The position numbers and the translations under genes were made by a program. A DNA stretch of 64,000 bases from Thiorhodovibrio frisius (GTDB taxonomy: Bacteria > Pseudomonadota > Gammaproteobacteria > Chromatiales > Chromatiaceae), in the NCBI RefSeq assembly GCF_033954835.1, contig NZ_CP121471.1:4458501-4522500 (forward strand), written 5' to 3'. This document shows, piece by piece, positions 1 through 10,876 of this stretch. The notes beneath the pieces are model-generated. The model was not told where the DNA came from and made no database searches. It worked only from the letters and a program-made list of their open reading frames with translations. Numbering within the stretch: position 1 is the stretch's first letter; each line of letters begins with the position of its first letter.

Positions 1-61
1 TAGGGTCCTCCTGTTGCCGAGGGCACCTGCAAGGATTCAGTCCACCGATTCAGCAGCCTGT

Positions 62-460
62 TCAGTCGGTGGGATCGCGCTCAACCAGCATGGCCTGCAA
101 TTCGAGATCAAGCCGCGAATCGTCGTCCAGATTCACCTCGACCAACCGCCGCAGTTGCGCCACGCTGTCCAAGTCCATTTCCAGCACATGGACACCAATC
201 TGTCCGGCGTCCAGGTGCCTGACTTCGCCTTTGACCTGAATGCGCATACTACCCTGCTCATCGAGCACCACAGACAGATCGACCAGTTGCCCAAGCACCG
301 GTTGCCAACTCTCACAGGCATCCAGCAGCAGACCGCGCAGCGAAATATCGACCAGCCGGCACTGGGTCTCCTGATCCATCGCCTCAACCCGCACCTCGCG
401 GTCGAGGCCGATACGCTGGAAGCGCCGGCGATTGCCGTCTGTGTCAGTGGCTGAACTCAT
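62..460 (-). CDS. PilZ-domain protein (probable c-di-GMP receptor)
   Basis: This encodes a 132-residue protein. The N-terminus carries an arginine-rich RRRFQR segment (an RxxxR motif) and, about 25 residues later, DISLRG, which fits the D/NxSxxG motif. Together these are the two c-di-GMP-contacting signatures of PilZ domains. The rest is predicted beta strand with an acidic C-terminus, and I see no second domain, membrane segment or signal peptide, so it is probably a cytoplasmic single-domain adaptor. I chose the ATG at 460, just before the RxxxR motif, because the upstream extension to 511 is Cys/Trp-rich and unlike the family. The partner it controls cannot be read from the neighbourhood; an interspersed repeat lies between it and the next gene. 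Confidence 0.8.
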   Translation of the reverse strand: MSSATDTDGNRRRFQRIGLDREVRVEAMDQETQCRLVDISLRGLLLDACESWQPVLGQLVDLSVVLDEQGSMRIQVKGEVRHLDAGQIGVHVLEMDLDSVAQLRRLVEVNLDDDSRLDLELQAMLVERDPTD

Positions 461-542
461 CTGGCTGAACTCATTTGATAGGCACCGCCCACACCAACAG
501 GTTGCGCGCATTGCGCCCTCTGAGGCACGGAACCTTTAGCCC

Positions 543-600
543 GCCTAACGCTCATGGTCCCGACCACCCCGGATAATGCATCCGTGTGATTCGCAGTAAA
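543..600 (+). repeat. interspersed repeat, copy A
   Basis: This is the first of three related intergenic sequences in the window. All share a core close to GCTCATGGTCCCG, then CCACCCCGGA, then AATG and an AT-richer tail. This copy lies between the PilZ gene start and the stop codon of the minus-strand HTH gene. The other copies are at 14738-14790 and 55595-55648. Function unknown; it could be a REP- or MITE-like element or a conserved RNA or operator. Confidence 0.6.
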
Positions 601-604
601 AATA

Positions 605-946
605 TCACCCGTTCTTGGCTTCTTCGGCCGCTTCGAGCACCCGCAGGCGCCCGGTTGGGTCGGCAGCGCGGAAATTGCCAATCAGACGCTGTTCCTCCGG
701 GGACAACTCGGGTGCCGAGTCATCCAGGCACAGCAAATACACTGGTGACACTGTACCTAGCGCCTGCGTCAGGGTCTGCGCCTGTTCGATGCCCATTCGG
801 CGAATACCCTGCTCGTAATTGCTGATGCGGGACTTTGACAGCTCGTTACCCGTCCTCTCCGACAACTGCGCCAGGCTCAGGCCCTGCGCTTGGCGCGCCT
901 CTCTCAACCGTTGGCCGATCGCGTCATTCAACTCTTTTGTATTCAT
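605..946 (-). CDS. XRE-family helix-turn-helix regulator
   Basis: This is a 113-residue protein with an N-terminal Cro/CI-type HTH. Residues about 8-65 contain IGQRLREARQAQGLSLAQLS followed by a recognition helix and SRISNYEQGIR, the classical XRE pattern. The C-terminal part (SPEEQRLIGNF..) resembles the short tail of stand-alone phage-type or DUF-linked XRE repressors, with no catalytic domain. I chose the ATG at 946; the longer reading to 1087 adds low-complexity sequence out of keeping with the family. It probably binds DNA as a dimer. The target is unknown, but the inverted repeat 70-170 bp upstream (1020-1120) lies where an autoregulatory operator would be expected. Confidence 0.75.
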   Translation of the reverse strand: MNTKELNDAIGQRLREARQAQGLSLAQLSERTGNELSKSRISNYEQGIRRMGIEQAQTLTQALGTVSPVYLLCLDDSAPELSPEEQRLIGNFRAADPTGRLRVLEAAEEAKNG

Positions 947-1479
947 GATAAATCGCCATCTCGAAACAAAAATCCATATATATACCCAAACCCTATGGCA
1001 TTTCGGCTCGGTTTGGGCTGGGTGACGGCCACGAAAAACGCCGTGAATACCTCCCCCTTTGCATCCAGGGAGGCTTCCCGGCGGCACCCTTGCCGCCGGG
1101 AGACCCCGCGTCCGTCACCCGACCCAAAACCGCAAACCAATTTCCCATTGCTTATAGAAGCAAGATCCATGGCCGATGCACAGGCCACCGCGCCATACAA
1201 GCATCGGCAGCTCGGCACATGCCAGACAAGGAATTCGCACCATGCGCTCGTACTATGCCTGCCAGCGCCATCAGTAGCAAGGCAGTCTGTACAGTGTTTG
1301 AGTACCGCCCGCGCACTTCAGTGCGGCATTGAACCCTTGCTCGCTAGTCTGGCACAAAGATCGCAACACTTGATCAGTGCCGCCTTGCCCCCACACTGCG
1401 CGCCACCGGCTCTCGCCCTTCTGTAAAAAGGCAAACCGGGATCCTGCCTCATCCGCGATGAGACTGTCCGCCAATCGCC
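947..1479. other. intergenic region without a supported gene
   Basis: About 530 bp separate the HTH gene from the ilvC stop codon. I see no convincing coding sequence; the short frames lack ribosome sites and family resemblance. The one structured item is the nested inverted repeat at 1020-1120. Confidence 0.5.
1020..1120. repeat. nested inverted repeat / long hairpin
   Basis: The outer arms GGGTGACGG (1020-1028) and CCGTCACCC (1112-1120) are perfectly complementary. Inside them is a 10-bp perfect stem, CCCGGCGGCA with TGCCGCCGGG, at 1077-1100 and a 4-base loop. There is no T-tract, so a simple terminator is unlikely. A cruciform, operator or structured leader of the HTH gene is possible. 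Confidence 0.5.
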
Positions 1480-2526
<1,047 letters not shown>

Positions 2527-2711
2527 TCAGTCAGTGGTAAAAACTTGCTGCCGAAATCGCAACGGATTCCGGTGCGTTCTGGGCTGCATAATGGGGTACG
2601 CGGGGCGCAAACAATTGGGTTTTAAACTCGCCGGCGGCTGACGCGGATATTGCAAGGTCGCGGAAGAATCCAGCTCTGATCACACAGTCCAAAACGCTGG
2701 ACGCATGGGTA

Positions 2712-3203
2712 TCAGAGCGCCAGTGCTTTTTCGCCCCGCCCGATGCCACTCGGCCCGGAGCGCACCACCTCTGTGATCAGCCCGTCAGGCACGGCCTGGA
2801 TAAAGGCATCGAGCTTGCTTGAAGTACCAGTCAGCTCGACCACATAGCTGGCCTCGGTCACGTCGACGATCTTGGCGCGGAAGATTTCGGTCAGGCGCTT
2901 GAGTTCCTCGCGATCTGCGCCCTTGGCGCGCAGCTTGATCAGCATCATCTCGCGTTCGATGTGCGGCCCTTCGGACAGATCGGCGAGCTTGACCACGTCG
3001 ATCAGCTTGTTGAGCTGCTTTTTGATCTGCTCGACGATGTCGTCGTTGCCGCAGGTCACCAGGGTCATGCGCGACAGGGTGGGGTCATCAGTGGGCGCCA
3101 CGGTCAGGGACTCTATGTTGTAGCCGCGCGCGGAGAAGAGCCCCGCGATGCGCGACAGGGCGCCCGACTCGTTTTCGACCAGCATGGAAAGAATGTGTCT
3201 CAT
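2712..3203 (-). CDS. ilvN: acetolactate synthase, small (regulatory) subunit
   Basis: This is the regulatory subunit of acetohydroxyacid synthase, which conveys valine feedback inhibition to the catalytic IlvB subunit. The N-terminal ACT domain is evident in HILSMLVENESGALSRIAGL and ARGYNIESL, and the C-terminal dimerisation domain runs from about residue 80. Its 163 residues are typical of the IlvH/IlvN family. A GTG at 3206 immediately precedes the ATG at 3203; I prefer the ATG because it gives the usual MRHILS start. It lies 48 bp downstream of ilvB on the same strand and is surely co-transcribed with it. Confidence 0.95.
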   Translation of the reverse strand: MRHILSMLVENESGALSRIAGLFSARGYNIESLTVAPTDDPTLSRMTLVTCGNDDIVEQIKKQLNKLIDVVKLADLSEGPHIEREMMLIKLRAKGADREELKRLTEIFRAKIVDVTEASYVVELTGTSSKLDAFIQAVPDGLITEVVRSGPSGIGRGEKALAL

Positions 3204-3251
3204 CACTTTGTCCAGGGAGAGCGGTAAAGGCTGGGCTTAAAGAAAGGGGGC

Positions 3252-5063
3252 TTAGGCCAGTTCACGCTGGGAGATCGTCGGCGGCAGGTGCATCTCGTGC
3301 TGGCCTTTGCCAGCTGCGATCATCGGGTAGACGTTCTCGGTCGGGTCGACGATCACATCGAGGAACACCAGGCGGTCGCGCATGGCAAAGGCCTCCTGCA
3401 TAGCGGCTTCGAGCTCGCCGGGCTTGTCCACCCGCATCCCAACATGGCCGAAGCTCTCGGTCAGGGCAACGAAGTCCGGCAACGCATCCACATAGCTGTG
3501 CGCGTAACGGCTCTCGTAGAAGAACTCCTGCCACTGGCGCACCATGCCCATGTAGCCGTTATTGAGCAGTATGATTTTGATCGGCAGATCGTACTGCTTG
3601 CAGGTCGCCAGCTCCTGAATGCACATCAGAATGCTCGCCTCGCCCGAGATGCAGGCCACCTGGGCCTCGGGATGCGCGATTTGCACGCCCATAGCCGACG
3701 GCAGGCCAAAGCCCATGGTGCCCAGCCCGCCCGAGTTAATCCAGCGCCTGGGCTTGTCGAAAGGATAAAACTGGGCGGCAAACATCTGGTGCTGACCCAC
3801 ATCGGAAGTCAGGTAGAGATCGCCCCCGGTCACCTTGTAAAGTGTCTGCACGGCGAATTGCGGCTTGATCAGCTCACTCTCGCGGTCATAGCACAGGCAG
3901 TCCAGTTTGCGCCAGGCGTCAATTTGCTCCCACCAGGCCGTAATGGCCGCTTTGTCCGGTTGCGCCTTCATCTCGCGTAGCAAGCCAAGCATGTCGGCCA
4001 GTACCGTTTCGACCGGGCCAACGATGGGAATATCCACCCGCACGTTCTTGGAGATGGACGAAGGGTCGACATCGATATGAATGATGGTCGCATGCGGGCA
4101 GAAATGCTCGATCTTGCCCGTGACCCGGTCGTCGAAGCGCGCGCCGATGGCAATCAGGCAATCGGTCTCGTGCATGGCCATGTTGGCCTCGTAGGTGCCA
4201 TGCATGCCGAGCATGCCGAGGAATTGGCTATCGGTACTAGGGTAGGCACCTAAACCCATCAGGGTACTGGTAATGGGATGACCGAGCGCACGCACCAGAT
4301 CGATCAGGGGTTCGTGGGCGTTGCCCAAAATCACACCGCCGCCGGTGTAAAACACCGGGCGCTTGGCACCGACCATGGCCTCTAACGCCTTGCGTATCTG
4401 ACCGAGATGGCCCTTGAGCGCCGGCTGGTAGGAACGCAGTTTGAGATTGGGCTGGAATTGGTAGGGAATCTTGATGCCCGGATCGGTCACGTCCTTGGGC
4501 ACGTCGACCACCACCGGACCAGGGCGCCCGGAGGTCGCAATATGAAAGGCCTTGGCGATGGTCTCAGCCAGATCCTCGACCCGCTTGACCAGAAAATTGT
4601 GCTTCACGCAGGGGCGGGTAATGCCGACGGTGTCCACTTCCTGGAAGGCATCGCTGCCAATGACAGGCGTTGGCACCTGGCCGGTAATCACCACCATGGG
4701 AATGGAGTCCATGTAGGCGGTAGCGATGCCAGTCACGGCATTGGTCGCGCCCGGACCGGAGGTCACCAAGCAGACGCCGCATTTGCCGCTGGCACGCGCG
4801 TAGCCGTCAGCGGCATGGGCGGCGCCCTGCTCATGGCGCACCAGGATATGGCGAATCTGATCGCTCTTCTGAAAGAGCGCGTCGTAGATGTGCAGCACCG
4901 CGCCGCCGGGGTAGCCGAAAACGGTCTCCACGCCCTGGTCGATCAGCGACTGTATTAGGATTTCCGCACCAGAGAGAACGCTTGCGCGCTGATCCGGTGT
5001 CTGATGCTGATCCGGGGATGCGGTCTGCTCGGATGACGAGTCAGGCGCGGGCCTTTGCTGCAC
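3252..5063 (-). CDS. ilvB: acetolactate synthase, large (catalytic) subunit
   Basis: This ThDP-dependent enzyme condenses two pyruvates, or pyruvate and 2-oxobutyrate, in the first common step of branched-chain amino acid synthesis. Domains run in order: N-terminal ThDP pyrimidine-binding domain (FGYPGGAVLHIYDAL with its catalytic glutamate in VRHEQGAAHAADG), central domain, and C-terminal ThDP pyrophosphate domain (GLGTMGFGLPSAMG; GEASILMCIQELAT). The GTG at 5063 decides the start. It has a GGAGG site 7 bases upstream and gives a 603-residue protein with a short disordered leader; longer readings lack such a site. In the C-terminal ThDP motif, the usual GDGS reads GEAS, which is common in this subunit. 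Confidence 0.95.
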   Translation of the reverse strand: MQQRPAPDSSSEQTASPDQHQTPDQRASVLSGAEILIQSLIDQGVETVFGYPGGAVLHIYDALFQKSDQIRHILVRHEQGAAHAADGYARASGKCGVCLVTSGPGATNAVTGIATAYMDSIPMVVITGQVPTPVIGSDAFQEVDTVGITRPCVKHNFLVKRVEDLAETIAKAFHIATSGRPGPVVVDVPKDVTDPGIKIPYQFQPNLKLRSYQPALKGHLGQIRKALEAMVGAKRPVFYTGGGVILGNAHEPLIDLVRALGHPITSTLMGLGAYPSTDSQFLGMLGMHGTYEANMAMHETDCLIAIGARFDDRVTGKIEHFCPHATIIHIDVDPSSISKNVRVDIPIVGPVETVLADMLGLLREMKAQPDKAAITAWWEQIDAWRKLDCLCYDRESELIKPQFAVQTLYKVTGGDLYLTSDVGQHQMFAAQFYPFDKPRRWINSGGLGTMGFGLPSAMGVQIAHPEAQVACISGEASILMCIQELATCKQYDLPIKIILLNNGYMGMVRQWQEFFYESRYAHSYVDALPDFVALTESFGHVGMRVDKPGELEAAMQEAFAMRDRLVFLDVIVDPTENVYPMIAAGKGQHEMHLPPTISQRELA

Positions 5064-5294
5064 GGGTCTACCTCCGTACCGGCCATTGAACACCCGGGGC
5101 CAGCGCCTTCTTGCCCGGCGAAAAAGCGGACAGAAAACCCGGCCAAGGTGCCGCCAGCGGCACACGACAGGAAAAATGATTTAGAAAATATGCTTGCTCG
5201 CGGGAGGCGAGTGACGCCGGCGTCTGCCAGCGAACTGGAAAAACTACAATATTCCGGCCAACAGGGTCAACTATTATGACCGCATGGTCACAAA

Positions 5295-5966
5295 TTAACC
5301 GATATTTACCTCGCGGGCATCTCTGGCGCAACGGCTATTGCCGAGCCCCTGGTGCACAATCTCAAACACAGCGACAGCGGCTGACAGCACCCGCTCGGGA
5401 TCATGCCCACCGGCGCTAACTTCAGCCTCGAGCGCGGTGCCGAAATGGCGCCAGCCACTGGCCGGCGATGGATCGACGCGGGAGCCGAGAAACCCGAACG
5501 GCAGGGTGTTTGCCGCAGAGCCAAGATTGCGTGTGAGCTGCTGGGAGATCACCCGCCCCCCCAGGGTCGCCCCCTCAAGCACGTAGAGCCCGCCAAGCGC
5601 GTCCGTTTCGTCGCGCACCAAGTCCTTCAGGCGTTCATTCAGAGCCTTCGGTAACCTCGATGGCTCGAGTTCCAAGGCCGCCAAATCCCGCTCGAGCGCC
5701 GGCAACTTCGGCTGCACCCCAAGCCGCGCCAGAGTCGCTGGCGCACAAAGATTGTGCAAGTGTGGTTCCACCCTAGTGTAGGGAGCCGCAATTGCAGCCA
5801 GGTAGTCGCGGTAGGTACCGAGATCCACCTCTGGTGCCATCAGCTTGCGCATCAGCTTAAGATTCTCGGTGGCGACATGCAACGCGGCGGTTCTGGCGCG
5901 CAAGGCTGTCATCAGCGCCCCCGGCGCTGTGGTGTTTGCTGTGTTGTTTATAGCTGCTTCCGACAT
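5295..5966 (-). CDS. biliverdin-producing heme oxygenase
   Basis: This is a 223-residue heme oxygenase that opens the heme ring to biliverdin, CO and iron. The helical HemO fold is supported by the proximal-ligand region LHVATE (His30) and by the distal-helix signature LGGLYVLEGATLGGRVI around residues 124-139, which is the version found in bacterial BphO/PigA-like enzymes. An AAGGA site sits 9 bases before the ATG. It stands alone between ilvB and a hypothetical gene, with no bacteriophytochrome gene beside it, so the biliverdin could serve as a phytochrome chromophore elsewhere or the enzyme could serve iron recovery from heme. Confidence 0.88.
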   Translation of the reverse strand: MSEAAINNTANTTAPGALMTALRARTAALHVATENLKLMRKLMAPEVDLGTYRDYLAAIAAPYTRVEPHLHNLCAPATLARLGVQPKLPALERDLAALELEPSRLPKALNERLKDLVRDETDALGGLYVLEGATLGGRVISQQLTRNLGSAANTLPFGFLGSRVDPSPASGWRHFGTALEAEVSAGGHDPERVLSAAVAVFEIVHQGLGNSRCARDAREVNIG

Positions 5967-6052
5967 CAGCGAGATTCCTTCGGCATCTTAAAAGCAAGTT
6001 GTTGATGATTTGTTCATCGCAACACCAATAATGGCCGGGAAGACCAAAAACC

Positions 6053-6859
6053 TCACCAATCGGAGGCCACATCCCAGGCGATGACCTGCCTTGCTCCGCC
6101 CAGCACGCCAGAAGCCGGCAGCAACTCAATCAACAGGGCCTCCGGGCTAAAACCATCCGGCAGTTGAAAATCGCCGTCCAGCGCTTGGCCGTTAGCGCCC
6201 CTGCGCAGCGCAACGCGAATACGATCCTGCTCAGGCTCCTCAAGGGACGCATTCAGGAAGTCTTCTTGCCACCGCCCTGTCACCCAAAGTGACAATTCCC
6301 CGCCGGTTGCAAGCCTGTCCCAATACTCGGGACTCAGATCCAACTGATAGCCGAAACTCCGGCCATCCGCCGAGTCAAGCTGCAATCGCTTGACCAATTC
6401 AGACGCGTCCGTCGCGCCCAGCAGTTGATACAAATCCGCGACGCTCTGGGTCAGTTGCTCGCGCTCCAGCCTTAAGGTAAGGATTTGCTCGCTTGCAAGA
6501 TCATGCGCATGACGATCGATACGCAAGTCGAGTTCAAGTTGCGCAATTTGCCCGGCCAGTTGGTCATAGCGGTGCTGCTGCAACCCGAGTTCCTGACGCA
6601 GTGCCATTACCTGGCGCTCGAGCGGCGAAGGTGCTTTGGCAAGGCGCGGGAAAGAGAACTGCGCAAGCCAAGGCGAAAACACAGAAATTGGCCAGGGAGC
6701 CAATACAAGGAGCGCGATCAGCGACCAATTGGCCCATTCCCTGCGGGCCGTAACAATTTGCGGCCGATAAATGCGCCTCGGGCGTACGCGGGCCAAAATG
6801 CCTGACTCCGGCTTCGGTTGGTGGCCAGACCAAGCGCTAGCAGTTCCCGGCTTCGGCAC
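6053..6859 (-). CDS. membrane-anchored coiled-coil protein of unknown function
   Basis: I do not recognise a named function. The protein of about 268 residues has a basic N-terminus, one hydrophobic segment (WSLIALLVLAPWPISVF, about residues 46-66), and a long heptad-rich coiled coil (about 80-150). A beta-rich C-terminal domain follows. The layout resembles small bitopic proteins of the DUF6776 type found in gammaproteobacteria, but that is a loose impression. The first in-frame start is a GTG at 6859 and the true start could lie slightly downstream. It is transcribed toward the heme oxygenase gene, 86 bp away, and could share its transcript. Confidence 0.65.
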   Translation of the reverse strand: MPKPGTASAWSGHQPKPESGILARVRPRRIYRPQIVTARREWANWSLIALLVLAPWPISVFSPWLAQFSFPRLAKAPSPLERQVMALRQELGLQQHRYDQLAGQIAQLELDLRIDRHAHDLASEQILTLRLEREQLTQSVADLYQLLGATDASELVKRLQLDSADGRSFGYQLDLSPEYWDRLATGGELSLWVTGRWQEDFLNASLEEPEQDRIRVALRRGANGQALDGDFQLPDGFSPEALLIELLPASGVLGGARQVIAWDVASDW

Positions 6860-6904
6860 GCAAACGGGGGACCAGCGCGATTGACTTGCCGACCATGGCG
6901 AGAC

Positions 6905-6928
6905 AAAAAAGGGCGCCGAAGCGCCCTT
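6905..6928 (-). terminator. Rho-independent terminator after fba
   Basis: Read on the minus strand this is AAGGGCGC, loop TTCG, GCGCCCTT, then a run of six T. It is an 8-bp stem with a stable UUCG tetraloop directly downstream of the fba stop codon, so it closes the tkt-to-fba transcript. Confidence 0.88.
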
Positions 6929-6971
6929 GATCCGGTTGCCTCCAGTGCAACTGGCTTACTGAAGGCAACTA

Positions 6972-8036
6972 TTAGTTGATCTTGGGATCAAGCTCGCCTT
7001 TAGTATAGCGCGTGGTCATGTCTTCGAGGGACAGCGCTCGAATTTTGCTCGCGTTGCCAGCAGTTCCGAATGCCTCGTAACGGGCCTTACAGATGTCGTG
7101 CATGGCTTTGGTGGCAGCGGCCAAGTACTTGCGCGGGTCGAAGTTCTTGCGGTTTTCCGCCAGATGCTTGCGAATGGCGCCGGTGGAGGCCATGCGCAGG
7201 TCGGTGTCGATATTGACCTTGCGCACACCGTGCTTGATGCCCTCGGCGATTTCCTCGACCGGCACACCATAGGTCTCGCCCATGTCGCCGCCGAATTCAT
7301 CAATGATCTTCAGCCACTCCTGCGGCACCGAGGAAGACCCATGCATGACCAGATGCACGGTCGGAATGCGCGCGTTGATTTCCTTGATGCGACCGATGGC
7401 AAGGATGTCGCCGGTCGGTGGGCGAGTGAACTTGTAGGCGCCATGGGAGGTGCCGATGGCGATGGCCAGGGCATCGACGTGGGTCTTGCTGACGAAGTCG
7501 GCCGCTTCATCGGGATCGGTCAGCAGCTGGCTGTGATCGAGCGTGCCCTCAGCGCCGATACCGTCTTCCTCGCCGGCCTGGCCGGTTTCAAGCGAGCCCA
7601 GGCAGCCGAGTTCACCCTCGACCGAGACACCACAGGCGTGAGACATTTCGACCACTTTGCGGGTCACATCCACGTTGTACTCGTAGCTGGTCGGGGTCTT
7701 ACCGTCCTCGCCCAGAGAGCCGTCCATCATGACCGAGCTGAACCCGAGCTGGATGGAGCGTTGGCACACGGGCATGGAGGTACCATGGTCCTGGTGCATG
7801 CACACCGGGATGTGCGGCCATTCCTCAATAGCGGCGAGGATCAGATGGCGCAAAAAAGGGGCGCCGGCATATGATCGCGCACCGGCCGAGGCCTGAACGA
7901 TAACCGGCGAGTCGGTCTCGTCGGCGGCCTCCATGATGGCGCGCATCTGTTCAAGATTGTTCACATTGAATGCGGGCACGCCATACTGATGTTCGGCGGC
8001 GTGATCGAGCATTTGACGAAGGGAGATGAGGGCCAT
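6972..8036 (-). CDS. fba: fructose-bisphosphate aldolase, class II (Calvin-cycle type)
   Basis: This zinc enzyme reversibly joins glyceraldehyde 3-phosphate and DHAP; CbbA-type enzymes also make sedoheptulose bisphosphate. The 354 residues begin [15 protein letters not shown]. They include the zinc and substrate segment [19 protein letters not shown] and NIDTDLRMA, which define the class II subtype of autotrophic proteobacteria. A much longer open frame extends to 8639, but the ATG at 8036 has an AGGAG site 8 bases upstream and matches the family start, so the extension is rejected. It is the last gene of the carbon cluster, 146 bp after pyk, and is followed by a terminator. Confidence 0.95.
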   Translation of the reverse strand: MALISLRQMLDHAAEHQYGVPAFNVNNLEQMRAIMEAADETDSPVIVQASAGARSYAGAPFLRHLILAAIEEWPHIPVCMHQDHGTSMPVCQRSIQLGFSSVMMDGSLGEDGKTPTSYEYNVDVTRKVVEMSHACGVSVEGELGCLGSLETGQAGEEDGIGAEGTLDHSQLLTDPDEAADFVSKTHVDALAIAIGTSHGAYKFTRPPTGDILAIGRIKEINARIPTVHLVMHGSSSVPQEWLKIIDEFGGDMGETYGVPVEEIAEGIKHGVRKVNIDTDLRMASTGAIRKHLAENRKNFDPRKYLAAATKAMHDICKARYEAFGTAGNASKIRALSLEDMTTRYTKGELDPKIN

Positions 8037-8182
8037 AGTGATACTCCTGTGACGTTGACGTAAACTTGATGTTCCGGATGCAAGCCCGGTTTGAATGGTG
8101 GCGCGCGCCCGCTCCGGCGAAGACCCAGGCAGATACCGACGGACACCTTGGCAGAGACAGGCGAGCGACAGGTTAAGACAGG

Positions 8183-9631
8183 TTAATCGTCTACCAGCAG
8201 ATGATGTTCGCCGACGCGCATGATTTTCATGATGTTGGTCTGCCCTTCGACACCGCTGCGGTCGCCCTTGGTGATGATGACCAGATCGCCCGGATGGACG
8301 GTGCCGTGGCGTAGGAGTTCTTCGATCACCTCTTTGTTGACCTGATGGATGTCGGTGCTGGAGACATCGAAGCGCACCGGGTAAACGCCGCGAAAGAGCG
8401 TGACCTTGCGCCGCGTCGAAACCTGGCGGGTCATGGCATAAATGGGGATGCCAGAACTGATTCGCGACATCCATTTGACCGTGGAACCGGATTCGGTCAG
8501 CGCTGCGATGGCTTTGACGCCTAGATGATTGGCAGTGTACATGGCGGCCATGGCAATACCCTCGTCGACCCGTCCGAAAACGCTGTCGATGCGGTGGCCG
8601 GAACGTCGCACCAAGCGTTCCTTCTCGGCCTCGGCGCAAATGCGCGACATAGACTCCACCACTTTGACCGGATTGCGGCCAATGGAGGTCTCTGCCGAGA
8701 GCATGACCGCGTCCGTACCGTCGATAACAGCGTTGGCAACATCAAACACCTCGGCCCGGGTCGGAATCGGGTTTTCGATCATCGACTGCATCATCTGAGT
8801 TGCAGTGATGACCACGCTGTTGCGCTCGCGTGCCAGGCTGATCAGACGCTTTTGCACCGCCGGTAGTTCAGCATCGCCGATTTCCACACCCAGATCGCCG
8901 CGCGCGACCATGATGACATCGGCGGCATCGATGATATCGGCAACCACTGGCAGTGCCTCGGCGCGCTCGATCTTAGCGACAATACCGCCCCGACCGCCAG
9001 CGGCGTGCAGGAGTTCCCGTGCCAGATGCACATCCTCGCAGTTACAGACAAAGGACACGGCCAAATAATCCGCCTCGACCTCGGCGGCGAAGCCGATATC
9101 TTCTTTGTCTTTTTCCGTCAGGGCCGGCGCCGAGAGTCCGCCGCCCTTTTTGTTAATACCCTTGCTGTTCGACAGCTTACCGCCGTGCAGCACCCGACAC
9201 TGGATGCGCGCACCGGTGATAGCGGTGACTTCAAGCTCAATCGCGCCATCGTCGAGCAGCAGCACATCGCCGGCGCTGACATCGGCCACCATGCTCGGCA
9301 GGGTGGTGCCAACCCGGGTGGAATCCCCTGCCTCGAGCGGGCAATCGGCATCAATGGAAAAATCTTCACCCACTGCCAGCTCGATTGGCCCATCGGCAAA
9401 GCGACCGATGCGGATTTTCGGCCCCTGCAAGTCGATCAGCACGCCCAAGGGGTGACCTTTGGCGAGCGCCATCTCGCGCACCTGACGCACACGTTCGCGC
9501 TGCCGCTCGTGGCTGTCGTGCGACATATTAAGCCGCACCACATTGAGACCGGCATCCATCATGGCCTCAAGCACCCCAGGCGCGTCGGTGGCGGGCCCTA
9601 GGGTAGCGACAATTTTGGTCCGTCTGGGCAT
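8183..9631 (-). CDS. pyk: pyruvate kinase
   Basis: This enzyme converts phosphoenolpyruvate and ADP to pyruvate and ATP. The 482 residues start [16 protein letters not shown]. They contain the substrate segment [11 protein letters not shown], the metal and ADP-site motif [22 protein letters not shown], and the C-terminal allosteric domain ending in HHLLVDD. The gene starts 6 bases after the pgk stop codon with no strong ribosome site of its own, which implies translational coupling to pgk. Sitting between pgk and fba, it links Calvin-cycle or glycolytic triose flow to pyruvate, and thus to the ilv pathway encoded upstream. Confidence 0.95.
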   Translation of the reverse strand: MPRRTKIVATLGPATDAPGVLEAMMDAGLNVVRLNMSHDSHERQRERVRQVREMALAKGHPLGVLIDLQGPKIRIGRFADGPIELAVGEDFSIDADCPLEAGDSTRVGTTLPSMVADVSAGDVLLLDDGAIELEVTAITGARIQCRVLHGGKLSNSKGINKKGGGLSAPALTEKDKEDIGFAAEVEADYLAVSFVCNCEDVHLARELLHAAGGRGGIVAKIERAEALPVVADIIDAADVIMVARGDLGVEIGDAELPAVQKRLISLARERNSVVITATQMMQSMIENPIPTRAEVFDVANAVIDGTDAVMLSAETSIGRNPVKVVESMSRICAEAEKERLVRRSGHRIDSVFGRVDEGIAMAAMYTANHLGVKAIAALTESGSTVKWMSRISSGIPIYAMTRQVSTRRKVTLFRGVYPVRFDVSSTDIHQVNKEVIEELLRHGTVHPGDLVIITKGDRSGVEGQTNIMKIMRVGEHHLLVDD

Positions 9632-9637
9632 CAGGGT

Positions 9638-10819
9638 TCAGTCCTTGGCGCGAGCCTCAAGCATGGCCACGGCGGGCAGAGTCTTGCCTTCCAGATACTC
9701 GAGGAAGGCACCGCCAGCGGTGGAGATGTAAGACACCTTGTCGTAGATGTCGTATTTTTGGATAGCGGCAATGGTGTCGCCACCGCCGGCCAAAGTGAAG
9801 GCGCCAGTCTCGGCAATGGCCATGGAGATGGTTTTAGTGCCGGCGCCGAACTGATCGAACTCGAACACACCGACCGGGCCATTCCAGACCACGGTACCAG
9901 CTTTCTTGATAATCTCGGCCAGTTCCTTGGCGCTGTCCGGGCCGATGTCGAAGACCATGTCGTCATCGGCGACCTCATCGACTTTTTTCTGCACGGCTGG
10001 CTCGTTTTCATTGAACGCCTTGCCGCACACCACGTCAGTCGCGATGGGGATGGTGGCGCCGCGCGCAGTCATTTTCTCCATCAGTGCCTTGGCGGTGTCG
10101 ACCAGGTCATGTTCGCACAGAGATTTTCCGACATTATGACCAGCGGCCTTAATGAAGGTGTTGGCGATACCGCCACCAACAACCAGTTGATCAACCTTCT
10201 CGGACAAAGCCTCAAGCACCGTCAGCTTGGTCGATACCTTGGAGCCGCCGACGATGGCGACCATGGGCCGCTTGGGCTCGGCCAAGGCTTTCTTTAACGC
10301 GTCGAGTTCCGCAGCCAGCAGCAGGCCAGCACAAGCGCTGGGCGCGAACTTACCGGCGCCATGGGTCGAGGCCTGGGCGCGGTGGGAGGTGCCAAAAGCG
10401 TCCATCACATAGACATCGCAGAGGCTTGCGTATTGTTTCGCCAGCGCTTCTTCGTCCTTCTTCTCGCCCTTGTTAAACCGCACGTTCTCCAGCAGCACCA
10501 ATTCACCATCGCCAACTTCCGGTGCTGCGTCCAGATAATCCTTCACCAAGCGCACCTCACGGCCCATCTTAGCTCCAAGATCTGCGGCGACTGGCGCTAA
10601 TGAATTTTCCTCGGAGTAGACACCCTCTTCCGGGCGTCCGAGGTGCGACATCACCATGACCTTGGCGCCCGCTTTCAGACAGTGCTCAAATGTCGGCATG
10701 GATGCGGTGATACGAGCATCGGAGGTCACCTTACCGTCCTTCACCGGAACATTGAGGTCGGATCGGATCAGCACGCGTTTTCCAGCAAGGTCAAGATCGG
10801 TCAATTTCTTGAAGGACAT
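9638..10819 (-). CDS. pgk: phosphoglycerate kinase
   Basis: This enzyme phosphorylates 3-phosphoglycerate (Calvin direction) or makes ATP (glycolytic direction). Its 393 residues show the N-terminal substrate domain ([22 protein letters not shown]) and the C-terminal nucleotide domain ([30 protein letters not shown]). An AGAGGA site sits 9 bases before the ATG. The gene lies between a small exported protein gene (10877-11206) and pyk in the minus-strand carbon cluster. The order tkt-gap-pgk-pyk-fba is the arrangement seen in many autotrophic proteobacteria. Confidence 0.96.
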   Translation of the reverse strand: MSFKKLTDLDLAGKRVLIRSDLNVPVKDGKVTSDARITASMPTFEHCLKAGAKVMVMSHLGRPEEGVYSEENSLAPVAADLGAKMGREVRLVKDYLDAAPEVGDGELVLLENVRFNKGEKKDEEALAKQYASLCDVYVMDAFGTSHRAQASTHGAGKFAPSACAGLLLAAELDALKKALAEPKRPMVAIVGGSKVSTKLTVLEALSEKVDQLVVGGGIANTFIKAAGHNVGKSLCEHDLVDTAKALMEKMTARGATIPIATDVVCGKAFNENEPAVQKKVDEVADDDMVFDIGPDSAKELAEIIKKAGTVVWNGPVGVFEFDQFGAGTKTISMAIAETGAFTLAGGGDTIAAIQKYDIYDKVSYISTAGGAFLEYLEGKTLPAVAMLEARAKD

Positions 10820-10876
10820 GATGCAGCATTCCTCTAGAATTCAAAAAAACAACACACGGGCTCCATCGAGCGATGG

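Noticed and set aside
5064-5294. Leader-peptide attenuator upstream of ilvB
   Set aside because: No short frame rich in Val, Leu or Ile codons followed by alternative hairpins and a T-tract was found.
8037-8639. Upstream in-frame extension of fba by 200 codons
   Set aside because: It overlaps pyk on the same strand in another frame, and the ATG at 8036 has a good ribosome site and matches the family start.
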